From Flavobacterium sp. HSC-32F16 (GTDB lineage Bacteria; Bacteroidota; Bacteroidia; Flavobacteriales; Flavobacteriaceae), in NCBI RefSeq assembly GCF_024171645.1, contig NZ_JALKAC010000004.1, positions 331,395-395,394 on the forward strand: a stretch of 64,000 bases of DNA, in the 5' to 3' direction. Position 1 is the first letter of the stretch; each line of letters starts with the position of its first letter. Positions 8,008 to 15,540 of this stretch are shown piece after piece. Position numbers and translations under genes: made by a program. The notes beneath the pieces are model-generated. The model was not told the DNA's origin, did no database searches, and worked only from the letters and a program-made list of their open reading frames with translations.

Positions 8008-8535
8008 TTATTTAATTATTCCTGCACAGGCAGCACGTCCGCCGGCATTTCCGGTTGGCTGAGTTGTAAAATCATCTGTTCCCTGGTGAACAATTAAACC
8101 TTTATTAAGTACATTTTTAGTTTCATCATCACATCCTATGCACCATTCATCAGTAGTTAAAGTGATAGATCCGTTACCATTTGCATCTGCAGTAAAGTTT
8201 CCAATATCACCTTTATGATATTCTGCCGCTCCCCATTTTCCATGTTTTTTGAAAGTAGGATTCCAGTGTCCGCCTGCAGAACTTCCATCGGCAGAGCTGC
8301 AATCTGCTTTTTCGTGAATGTGTATAGCATGGACTCCCGGTTCTAAACCAGTCATTTTTGCTGTAAAAGTAACTTTGCCATTTTTTTCAGTAAAAGTAGC
8401 AGTCCCGCCTACTTTACTATTGCTTTTTGGTTCTAAGGCAATAGTCAGAGTCTTGGCATCGTTTGATTTTGTATTTGTCTTGCAGCCAATTACTAAAGCT
8501 GCAATTATAGCGAAAGATACGACCAGTTTTTTCAT
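8008..8535 (-). CDS. sodC: Cu/Zn superoxide dismutase, lipoprotein
   Basis: A 175-residue periplasmic or envelope-anchored Cu/Zn SOD that converts superoxide to oxygen and peroxide. I start at the second ATG (8535), giving a clean lipoprotein signal MKKLVVSFAIIAALVIGC; an ATG four codons upstream at 8547 is possible. Metal ligands are present: HIHEK, GGHWNP, EYHKGDIGN (zinc His/Asp) and LIVHQGTDDF (copper His), with the disulfide pair in HEKADC and GGRAAC and the guiding arginine in AGGR. The extra WCIGCD loop is unusual and might add a second disulfide. Confidence 0.93.
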   Translation of the reverse strand: MKKLVVSFAIIAALVIGCKTNTKSNDAKTLTIALEPKSNSKVGGTATFTEKNGKVTFTAKMTGLEPGVHAIHIHEKADCSSADGSSAGGHWNPTFKKHGKWGAAEYHKGDIGNFTADANGNGSITLTTDEWCIGCDDETKNVLNKGLIVHQGTDDFTTQPTGNAGGRAACAGIIK

Positions 8536-8749
8536 ATTTACGGGCATTTTAAATTAAAGATTAAGTAAATTTAACATAAAATAACGGAATAGGCTGACTC
8601 TAAAAGTTAAAAAAAAGTCAAACTATACTTTGTAATTTAAGCTCGATTGAGCACAAAACCCGAAAATATTGCTTAAATTCGTAATAGTTTTTGTAGATAT
8701 TTTCTGAAAACTACCTTCTCTAATTCGTTCATATTTAATTCTTAATATT

Positions 8750-9187
8750 ATGATGAAAAAGATTTTTACTCTCGTTTTTCTTAGTTTAATATTGTTTTCC
8801 TGCAATATTTTTAAATGTAAAAAAAGTGATGCCGTTTCTAAACTTGACGGAACTTGGGAACTTAATTATATTACCGGACCTAGAATTACTTTTGATGGTT
8901 TGTACCCTAATAAAAAACCAACCATAAATTTCAATACTAAAGACAATCAGGTTTCTGGTAATAATAGTTGTAACAACTATACGGGGAAGTTGGTTTTAGA
9001 TGGAAATAAAATCGATTTTACACAGCCAATGGCAATGACTAAAATGATGTGTCTAAACGGCCAGCAAGGCGAACTTACATACATGAACACGCTTCAAAAA
9101 ATAACTTCTTATGATATCACTGATGATGGCAAAACGCTGAATTTAATTTCGGGAGATATTGCTATGATGAGATTTACTAAAAAATAA
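8750..9187 (+). CDS. META-domain lipoprotein (HslJ-like)
   Basis: A 145-residue lipoprotein: signal MMKKIFTLVFLSLILFSC with the lipobox Cys at 18, followed by a single META domain (about 30-143). Typical META features are DGTWELNYITG, a strand-rich middle with NNSCNNYTGK, and PMAMTKMMC, a near copy of the family's T-x-M-x-C core. HslJ-type META proteins are envelope proteins linked to heat or antibiotic stress; the molecular function is unknown. A start one codon later (8753) is equally possible. The next gene follows by 23 bases, so the two may form one transcript. Confidence 0.88.
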   Translation: MMKKIFTLVFLSLILFSCNIFKCKKSDAVSKLDGTWELNYITGPRITFDGLYPNKKPTINFNTKDNQVSGNNSCNNYTGKLVLDGNKIDFTQPMAMTKMMCLNGQQGELTYMNTLQKITSYDITDDGKTLNLISGDIAMMRFTKK

Positions 9188-9210
9188 AATTCTCTTTATT
9201 TTAAAATTGA

Positions 9211-9738
9211 ATGCAGATGAAAACTAAATTATCCGTTTTATTCCTGTTGTTTGGCTTTTTAAATTTTTCTGTTACAGCTCAGGAAAAAACGAAAAAAGAA
9301 TTAAAAGCCGAACGCGAGGTACAAAAACAAAAAGAAATAGAAAATTTAATACAGTCTCGAAACTTTGTCTTTGAGGCTCAAAGAATAACACCGCAAGGCG
9401 GACAACTTATCAATCTGGACTATAATATGTATTTTTTAAAATTTAATACAGAAAAAACAACTTCTGATCTGCCGTTTTTTGGAAGAGGTTACAATGTAGG
9501 CTATGGCAGTGAAGGCGGAATTAAATTTGAAGGAAAACCAGAAAATGTAAAAGTAGAAAAGAAGAAGAAAAGCTCTATTCTAAAAGCTTCGGTTAAAGGT
9601 AAAGATGATGTTTATGATTTGATGTTTACTATTTTTTACAATGGCAGTGCAACACTTACAGTAAATAGTAATAATCGTTCTCCAATATTTTATGATGGAG
9701 TAATAAGTGCTCCAAAATCAGATGAAAGCAAGAAATAG
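9211..9738 (+). CDS. DUF4251-family exported protein
   Basis: A 175-residue exported protein with signal peptide (MKTKLSVLFLLFGFLNFSVTAQ if started at the second Met, 9217) and a charged helix (KKELKAEREVQKQKEIENL). The following beta-rich domain matches my memory of DUF4251: NFVFEAQRITPQGG, then LPFFGRGYN and GGIKFEG. DUF4251 proteins are frequent in Bacteroidota; no function is known. It sits 23 bases after the META lipoprotein. Confidence 0.8.
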   Translation: MQMKTKLSVLFLLFGFLNFSVTAQEKTKKELKAEREVQKQKEIENLIQSRNFVFEAQRITPQGGQLINLDYNMYFLKFNTEKTTSDLPFFGRGYNVGYGSEGGIKFEGKPENVKVEKKKKSSILKASVKGKDDVYDLMFTIFYNGSATLTVNSNNRSPIFYDGVISAPKSDESKK

Positions 9739-9840
9739 AGCTGACTTGTTTTCGCTTGAATTATTTGTTGAACTTAGATTTTAAAAATCAATATATTTTA
9801 GAATGCATAATTATTTAGAAACAAATTAAAAATCAAAACT

Positions 9841-10326
9841 ATGAAAAAATTGAGTCTTATTTTTATTATGGTCATTGCCGCGTTTTCATCTTATGCACAA
9901 TCTTCATTTAAGGAAGATGTAGACGTTTTACAAAGTCTTTACGGAAAAACTAAAAGTGATTTAGTAAAACAGTATATGAATTTATCTGATACACAATCAG
10001 CTGCTTTTGCAAAAGTGTATGATGATTACGAAACACAGCGTAAAGCACTTGGGCAGACTAAATTTCAATTAATCAATGATTATGCAGCCAATTATGAAAC
10101 CCTTACAGACGCGAAAGCTGATGAATTGGCTAAAGGAACTTTAAAAAATCATATTGGCTATGAAAAATTATACTGCAAAACGTATAGTAAAGCAAAGAAA
10201 GCTATTGGCGCAATAAATGCAGCTAAATTTATTCAGTTAGAAGTGTATTTGCAAACCATAATTCGATCTGAAATTCTGGAAGCTATTCCGTTTATTGGCG
10301 AATTAGATAAATCAAAAGTTCAGTAA
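9841..10326 (+). CDS. exported helical protein, Spy/CpxP-like at a distance
   Basis: A 161-residue protein with signal peptide MKKLSLIFIMVIAAFSSYAQ and an all-helical mature part. The pattern LSDTQSAAFAKVYDDYETQRKAL, with a later AAKFIQLEVYLQTIIR, recalls the two LTxxQ helices of the Spy/CpxP periplasmic chaperones, but the motif is not exact and I offer this only as a possible relation. It stands alone, between the DUF4251 gene and a terminator shared with the chitinase gene. Confidence 0.6.
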   Translation: MKKLSLIFIMVIAAFSSYAQSSFKEDVDVLQSLYGKTKSDLVKQYMNLSDTQSAAFAKVYDDYETQRKALGQTKFQLINDYAANYETLTDAKADELAKGTLKNHIGYEKLYCKTYSKAKKAIGAINAAKFIQLEVYLQTIIRSEILEAIPFIGELDKSKVQ

Positions 10327-10350
10327 AATTTCTATTTATGATATAAAAAA

Positions 10351-10384
10351 AGGCAGTTATTTTTTAATAACTGCCTTTTTTTTG
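10351..10384 (+). terminator. bidirectional terminator between converging genes
   Basis: AGGCAGTTATT (10351-10361) pairs with AATAACTGCCT (10366-10376) and is flanked by an A-run before and a T-run after, so it can serve both strands. Confidence 0.9.
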
Positions 10385-10396
10385 TGCTTTTAAAAT

Positions 10397-11491
10397 CTAT
10401 TTAGCTGTTTTAACTTTATAAATCTCATCAACCATTCCGTTGCGGAAACTGTCAAGTGTAAGTTCCCAAAACATAATTCCTCCAAGTTTTTTATCTTTTA
10501 CATATTCAGTTTTTGCTTTGATAGATTTAAGATCATCAGATGTTGCAAAAGTTTTAGACTGAGCATTATACCAGTGAGGTGCTTTTGCTTTATCATCCCA
10601 AAAATATTTCCAGCCGTTAGCTTCTGTATATGTTTTTGCATAATCTTTATAGTTAACACCTTCAACGTGTTTTCCTGCCTGATAAAGTCCATTGTTGATA
10701 TTTTCTACATTAATCCATTGTCTGGTATAGAAAGCGCCTCCAATTACTAATTTTTCAGCAGGAACTCCTTGCTTTAATAAATAAGTAACGGCCCTGTCTG
10801 TAGATTCTTCGTTGGGATTTGTGCTGTATAAAGGCGTATGATGTCCAGTAACCTGAGAATATCCGTTTACTAAATCGTAGCTCATAATATTGATACGGTT
10901 TACCAATGGAGTAATAGCTTTCCAGTCAATAGACTCATCTAAATATTTTTGAAAACCTCCTGCAGCAAAACTCAACTCGTATTTTTTACCTAAGGTAGAA
11001 CGCAGTATTTTTATTAATTCTGTAAAATTAGGTTTGTCAACAGCTTGATATAAATGTCCAGGAAGACCTTCGATTGCAGGATATTCCCAATCTAAATCTA
11101 AACCATCCACTTTATAAGAATCACTTAATTCTTTTACCGATTTTGCAAATTTCAAACGTCCCTCAGCAGTAGAAAAAGCAGCAGAACATGGTTCGCAGCC
11201 TCCCCAGCCTCCAAGTGATACAATAATTTTTAACTGCGGATTTTTAGCTTTTAAAGAAACTAAATGTTTTATTGTTAAAGAATCTCTAGCAGAGTCTACA
11301 CTTAGTTTTCCATCTTTTAAATGACAGAAACTAAAGATAATTTGATTTAATTTACTGACTTCATATTCGTCAATTAATTTAGAATCACCGGTATAATAAG
11401 CGATGATGTCTAATTTTTTATTCTTCTGCGCAAAAATGTTTGTGGATATAAGGCAGATAAATAAAAGGGCAATTAGGCTAATTTGTTTCAT
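10397..11491 (-). CDS. GH18 chitinase, exported
   Basis: A 364-residue glycoside hydrolase family 18 enzyme with signal peptide (MKQISLIALLFICLISTNIFAQ). The catalytic DxxDxDxE motif is complete in DGLDLDWEYP, with the acid/base Glu at about 136. SLGGWGG (about 92-98) and the final MFWELTLD are further GH18 marks. Family enzymes cut beta-1,4-linked N-acetylglucosamine chains with the substrate acetamido group assisting. There is no chitin-binding module or T9SS tail, so it may act in the periplasm or on short oligomers. Monocistronic, converging on the 10351 terminator. Confidence 0.92.
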   Translation of the reverse strand: MKQISLIALLFICLISTNIFAQKNKKLDIIAYYTGDSKLIDEYEVSKLNQIIFSFCHLKDGKLSVDSARDSLTIKHLVSLKAKNPQLKIIVSLGGWGGCEPCSAAFSTAEGRLKFAKSVKELSDSYKVDGLDLDWEYPAIEGLPGHLYQAVDKPNFTELIKILRSTLGKKYELSFAAGGFQKYLDESIDWKAITPLVNRINIMSYDLVNGYSQVTGHHTPLYSTNPNEESTDRAVTYLLKQGVPAEKLVIGGAFYTRQWINVENINNGLYQAGKHVEGVNYKDYAKTYTEANGWKYFWDDKAKAPHWYNAQSKTFATSDDLKSIKAKTEYVKDKKLGGIMFWELTLDSFRNGMVDEIYKVKTAK

Positions 11492-11664
11492 TTTATGTTT
11501 TTTGAAGTTTTTGAACGCTAAATTTAAAACATTAGAATCGAAACTTTGCTATCGATTTTGTAACATAACCTCAATTTTAATAAATATTTGTGAAATGTGG
11601 GTTAACCATATAAGTGATAAAGTTCATTTTAGATTGAATTTAATTTTATTTCGTTCCAATATTT

Positions 11665-11692
11665 CGTAGAGATGCACAGCAGTGCGTCTCTA
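11665..11692. repeat. dispersed palindrome of the GTAGAGACGCAC family
   Basis: CGTAGAGATGCAC then a short centre then AGTGCGTCTCTA, an imperfect inverted repeat. Related copies occur near 19865, 19981, 23768, 25469 and 57706. The preceding TTCGTTCCAAT is shared with the copy at 19865. The 404-base stretch 11492-11895 otherwise holds only the next repeat and a terminator. Confidence 0.75.
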
Positions 11693-11701
11693 AATAAAAA
11701 T

Positions 11702-11760
11702 GCCACAGATTACAGGATTAAAAGGATTAAAAAATCTGTGAAAATCCTGTAATCTTTGGC
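11702..11760. repeat. dispersed hairpin of the CCACAGATTA family
   Basis: GCCACAGATTACAGGATT on one side and ATCCTGTAATCTTTGGC on the other form a long imperfect hairpin. A longer relative spans 62123-62268. Confidence 0.65.
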
Positions 11761-11817
11761 AAAAATATACGTCTCTACAAAAAAATCTTTTTAAATAAAC
11801 TTACATAACCTATATGG

Positions 11818-11863
11818 TTCAAAAAAAAATAAACCCGCACAGTTTCGGACTTGTGCGGGTTTA
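11818..11863 (-). terminator. terminator of the beta-oxidation operon
   Basis: AAACCCGCACA (11831-11841) pairs with TGTGCGGGTTT (11852-11862). On the minus strand a long T-run follows. Confidence 0.88.
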
Positions 11864-11895
11864 AACAAATTAAAAGCTAAAAACTATTTTGAATA

Positions 11896-13701
11896 TTAGA
11901 AGCAGTATGAATTTTCTGCAACTAATTTTTCTGCAATTTTTTCTCTCAATGCCACTACGTTTGGCAGGTTAGTATATTTTGTGAAACGTTTAAGTCCCAT
12001 TAACATCATACGTTGTTCGTCACCTTCAGAGAAAGAAGCAATTCCTTCTTTTCCTCTTAAGTTTACAATATCAACTGCTTTGTACAAGTATAATTTTGCC
12101 ATTGCGATTTGTTCTTGTACTTTATCTTCACCTTGATTTTTAGCTAATTTTTCAGTTCTTAAGATAGTACTTTCAGCCATGTAGATCTCGATTAAGATAT
12201 CGGCAGCAGCCATCAATAATTGCTGGTGAGAATCTAAATCTGGGCCATATTTTTGAACAGCGCTTCCGGCAACCATTAAGAAAACTTTTTTCAGGTTAGC
12301 CACGATTACTTTTTCTTCTGCAAATAATTCAGAGAAGTCCGGAGTATCAAAAGATGGAATTCCCATTAATTCTTCCTGAACTTTCATTGCCGGTCCAAGT
12401 AAATCAACGTGACCTTTCATTGCTTTTTTGATCAGCATACCTACAGAAAGCATTCTGTTGATTTCATTTGTACCTTCATAAATACGAGCGATACGAGCAT
12501 CTCTCCAGGCACTTTCCATTGGAGTATCTTCAGAGAATCCCATTCCGCCAAAAATCTGAATTCCTTCGTCAGAACAGTTTTGAATGTCTTCAGAAACTGC
12601 TACTTTCAAGATAGAACACTCGATAGCATATTCTTCGACACCTTTCAATTCTGCTTCTTGGTGACTTGTTCCTTCGGCTTCACGAGCTGCAATTCTGTCT
12701 TCGATATCTTTTGCCGCACGGTAAGAAGCACTTTCTCCCGCGTAAGCACTAGTTGCCATTTCAGCCAATTTAGAACGAATAGCTCCAAAAGTTGAAATAG
12801 AAGTATTAAACTGAATTCTTTCGTTAGCATATTTTACTGCTCCAGAAGTAACTCTTCTTTGTGCATCTAAACATGCTGCAGCCAATTTAATACGACCAAC
12901 ATTTAAAGCATTCATTGCAATTTTGAAACCGTTTCCTCTTTCAGATAACATGTTTTCAACCGGAACTTTTGTTTCGTTAAAGAAAACCTGACGAGTAGAA
13001 GAAGCACGAATTCCTAATTTATGCTCTTCTTCATTCATAGAAATTCCGTTTGAAGGATCGTTTTCTACGATGAAACCTGTAATATTTTTATCATCACCAA
13101 TACGAGCAAAAACGATGAAAACGCTGCAGAAACCTGCATTCGAAATCCACATTTTTTGTCCTGTAATTAAATAATGAGTTCCGTCTTCAGATAAAACTGC
13201 TTTAGTTTTTCCTGAGTTAGCATCAGATCCTGCGCCTGGTTCAGTTAAGCAATAAGCGCCAAACCATTCTCCAGAAGCCAATTTCGGAACGTATTTTTTC
13301 TTTTGTTCTTCAGTACCATAAAGAGTAATTGGCATAGTTCCAATTCCTGTATGCGCACCAAATGCAGTTGAGAACGAACCTGTTGCTCCAGAAATGTAGT
13401 CACAAACTAACATTGTAGAAACAAACCCCATTCCTAATCCGCCGTATTCTTCTGGAACTGCAACTCCAAGAAGTCCAAGTTCACCAGCTTTACGCATAGA
13501 TGATTCTGTATAAGCGTAATCTTTTTTCTCAAAACGATCTTTATGCGCCCATAATTCTTTGTCAACGAACTCTTTTACAGAGTCACGCATCATTAACTGC
13601 TCTTCCGAAAAATCTTCTGGTGTAAAGATATCTTCGCTCTTTGTTTCTTTAACTAAAAACTGACCACCACGAGTCACGTTTTTTTCGATTGTATCTGCCA
13701 T
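11896..13701 (-). CDS. acyl-CoA dehydrogenase (long form)
   Basis: A 601-residue FAD-dependent acyl-CoA dehydrogenase that makes trans-2-enoyl-CoA in the first step of fatty acid beta-oxidation. N-terminal helical domain with FSEEQLMMRDSVKEFV, middle beta domain with YCLTEPGAGSDANS and KMWISNAGF, and a C-terminal helical domain with IQIFGGMGFSEDTPMESAWRDARI and YEGTNEINRM. A further 150-residue C-terminal extension puts it in the longer subgroup common in Bacteroidota and Firmicutes. It is last in the minus-strand set MarR, hydroxyacyl-CoA dehydrogenase/hydratase, thiolase, IVP-type protein, this gene. Confidence 0.93.
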   Translation of the reverse strand: MADTIEKNVTRGGQFLVKETKSEDIFTPEDFSEEQLMMRDSVKEFVDKELWAHKDRFEKKDYAYTESSMRKAGELGLLGVAVPEEYGGLGMGFVSTMLVCDYISGATGSFSTAFGAHTGIGTMPITLYGTEEQKKKYVPKLASGEWFGAYCLTEPGAGSDANSGKTKAVLSEDGTHYLITGQKMWISNAGFCSVFIVFARIGDDKNITGFIVENDPSNGISMNEEEHKLGIRASSTRQVFFNETKVPVENMLSERGNGFKIAMNALNVGRIKLAAACLDAQRRVTSGAVKYANERIQFNTSISTFGAIRSKLAEMATSAYAGESASYRAAKDIEDRIAAREAEGTSHQEAELKGVEEYAIECSILKVAVSEDIQNCSDEGIQIFGGMGFSEDTPMESAWRDARIARIYEGTNEINRMLSVGMLIKKAMKGHVDLLGPAMKVQEELMGIPSFDTPDFSELFAEEKVIVANLKKVFLMVAGSAVQKYGPDLDSHQQLLMAAADILIEIYMAESTILRTEKLAKNQGEDKVQEQIAMAKLYLYKAVDIVNLRGKEGIASFSEGDEQRMMLMGLKRFTKYTNLPNVVALREKIAEKLVAENSYCF

Positions 13702-13720
13702 TTTGTTTTTGTTTTTTATG

Positions 13721-14265
13721 AAAGAAAATAGAAAATAGAATATAGAGTACAGAAAATAGACTTTTACTTTAGTCCGTTTTGAAAACCCATTGTCATCCTT
13801 TGGAATTCTTCTATTTTAATTTCTAATTGGTTAAATTGTATCTCGTTTATATATTTTCTATGTTTAGCAATCAATAATTGTGTAATTAGTTCAAATGAAG
13901 AACCAAGAGAAATGTCTAAAAAGTGACTGAAAGATTTATCAGTTCTTGAAGATCCTTCGGCAATATTACTAGGCATCGAAACCGAACATCTGCTTATTTG
14001 AGAACTCAAATCATATCGTTCGTGTTTTGGAAATTCTATTAATACATCTGAAATTTCATTAGCAATTGCAATTCCGATCTTCCAAATCTTTAAGTTCTTA
14101 TAATTATGTCTCATGTTTTTTTGAGTCAAGTTAAGAAATTAAAATAAAAAAGTAAGATTAATACTATTTTATTTTCCTTTTGAAACAGTTTTCATTCCAA
14201 AAAGGTTATCTCTCTATTCTCAAAGAAAAACATCTATTCTCTTTATTCTATATTCTATTCTCTTT
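13721..14265 (-). mobile_element. candidate IVP-carrying inverted-repeat unit
   Basis: The four-helix gene at 13764-14129 is enclosed by inverted sequences: AAAGAAAATAGAAAATAGA and onward at 13721-13760, and its mirror TCTATTCTCTTTATTCTATA and onward at 14233-14265. A gene-free hairpin with the same sequence sits in the next spacer (15463-15540). This suggests an insertion or mobilised unit; no transposase and no clear target duplication are seen. Confidence 0.4.
13764..14129 (-). CDS. four-helix bundle protein of the 23S rRNA IVP / Avd-like family
   Basis: A 121-residue basic helical protein of the four-helix bundle family first named for open reading frames inside 23S rRNA intervening sequences. 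Family marks are NYKNLKIWKIGIAIANEI, LSSQISRCSVSMPSNIAEG and SFSHFLDISLGSSFELITQL. Relatives include Avd, the accessory protein of diversity-generating retroelements, but no reverse transcriptase or variable gene is near. It splits the beta-oxidation operon and is surrounded by AGAATATAGA-type inverted repeats, so it looks acquired. The function of these free-standing copies is unknown. Confidence 0.88.
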   Translation of the reverse strand: MTQKNMRHNYKNLKIWKIGIAIANEISDVLIEFPKHERYDLSSQISRCSVSMPSNIAEGSSRTDKSFSHFLDISLGSSFELITQLLIAKHRKYINEIQFNQLEIKIEEFQRMTMGFQNGLK

Positions 14266-15447
14266 TTATAGAACCTCGTAAACCCCCGCAGAACCTTGTC
14301 CAGTCCCCACACACATCGAAACGATTCCGTATTTGTTGCCTCTGCGTTTCATCTCATCAAATAACTGAACAGAAAGTTTAGCTCCTGTACATCCTAGCGG
14401 GTGTCCTAAAGCGATCGCTCCACCGTTTACGTTTACGATTTCTGGATTTATATTTAATTCACGAGTTACAGCTAAAGCTTGTGAAGCAAAAGCTTCATTT
14501 AATTCAATTAACTCAATATCGTTTAGTGTTAATCCCGCTTGTTTCAACGCTTTCGGAATTGCTTTTACAGGACCAATACCCATGATTCTTGGCTCAACAC
14601 CAGAAGAAGCAAAGTTTACCAAACGAGCGATTGGTTCAAGATTTAATTCTTTTACCATTTCTTCGCTCATAATTAAAACGAATGCAGCACCGTCACTCAT
14701 TTGAGAAGAGTTACCAGCAGTTACGCTTCCGTCAGCAGCGAAAACCGGTTTTAAACCTGCTAAAGCTTCTTTAGAAGTTCCTGCTCTTGGACCTTCATCT
14801 TTATTTACAACGTATGATTTAGTTTCTTTTTTACCATTTTCATTGATGAAAGTCTGCTCAACAGTAATTGGAACAATTTGTTTGTCAAATTTTCCTTCTG
14901 CCTGTGCTTTTAAGGCTTTCATGTGAGAATTGTAAGCAAACTCATCCTGATCTTCTCTTGAAATTTTATATTGATTGGCAACTGCTTCAGCAGTTAATCC
15001 CATTCCCCAATAGTAATCTTCGTGACCTGCAGCAGCAACTTTATAATCCGGAGTTGGTTTGTAACCTCCCATCGGAATAAAACTCATACTTTCTGCACCA
15101 CCGGCAATGATACAATCTGCCATTCCTGATTGGATTTTAGCAGTTGCCATTCCGATAGTTTCTAATCCAGATGCACAGTAACGGTTTACTGTAACTCCAG
15201 GAACATCTTCCACTTTTAATCCCATTAAAGAGATCAAACGTCCAACGTTTAAACCTTGTTCTGCTTCCGGCATGGCATTTCCTACCATAACGTCATCAAT
15301 ACGTTTTTTGTCAAAATCAGGCAGTTCGTCCATCATAAACTGAATGGTTTCTGCAGCTAATTCATCAGGTCTTTTAAATCTAAAAACACCTTTTGGAGCT
15401 TTTCCAACTGCTGTTCTATATGCTTTTACTATATATGCTGTTTTCAT
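14266..15447 (-). CDS. acetyl-CoA C-acyltransferase (thiolase)
   Basis: A 393-residue thiolase, full length. The nucleophilic Cys is at residue 91 in NRYCASGLETI; the C-terminal site has GGAIALGHPLGCTGA (His) and MCVGTGQGSAG (Cys). It removes acetyl-CoA from 3-ketoacyl-CoA in the last step of beta-oxidation, probably partnered with the product of the upstream multifunctional gene, as FadA with FadB. The spacer to that gene is a 92-base hairpin repeat. Confidence 0.94.
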   Translation of the reverse strand: MKTAYIVKAYRTAVGKAPKGVFRFKRPDELAAETIQFMMDELPDFDKKRIDDVMVGNAMPEAEQGLNVGRLISLMGLKVEDVPGVTVNRYCASGLETIGMATAKIQSGMADCIIAGGAESMSFIPMGGYKPTPDYKVAAAGHEDYYWGMGLTAEAVANQYKISREDQDEFAYNSHMKALKAQAEGKFDKQIVPITVEQTFINENGKKETKSYVVNKDEGPRAGTSKEALAGLKPVFAADGSVTAGNSSQMSDGAAFVLIMSEEMVKELNLEPIARLVNFASSGVEPRIMGIGPVKAIPKALKQAGLTLNDIELIELNEAFASQALAVTRELNINPEIVNVNGGAIALGHPLGCTGAKLSVQLFDEMKRRGNKYGIVSMCVGTGQGSAGVYEVL

Positions 15448-15462
15448 TTGTTTTGTTTTTTA

Positions 15463-15540
15463 AGAGTATAGAAGATAGAATATAGAAAATAGACTTTACA
15501 AAGTCTGGAATCTATATTCTATTCTCTTTGTTCTATTTTC
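15463..15540. repeat. AGAATATAGA hairpin repeat (empty form)
   Basis: AGAATATAGAAAATAGACTTT and its mirror AAAGTCT...TCTATATTCTATT form a long hairpin in the spacer. Its last bases form the TAG stop region of the upstream gene. It matches the flanks of the IVP gene at 13721-14265 and resembles the purine-rich tracts at 46460 and 63892. Confidence 0.7.

Noticed and set aside
8623..8805. 60-codon minus-strand frame before the META lipoprotein
   Set aside because: Overlaps the start of a clear lipoprotein gene and has no recognisable features.
12409..12795. 128-codon frame antisense to the acyl-CoA dehydrogenase
   Set aside because: Shadow of a strongly conserved gene; composition is atypical and there is no start signal.
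13764..14129. Diversity-generating retroelement accessory gene (avd)
   Set aside because: No reverse transcriptase, template repeat or variable gene in the window; only the four-helix family is shared.
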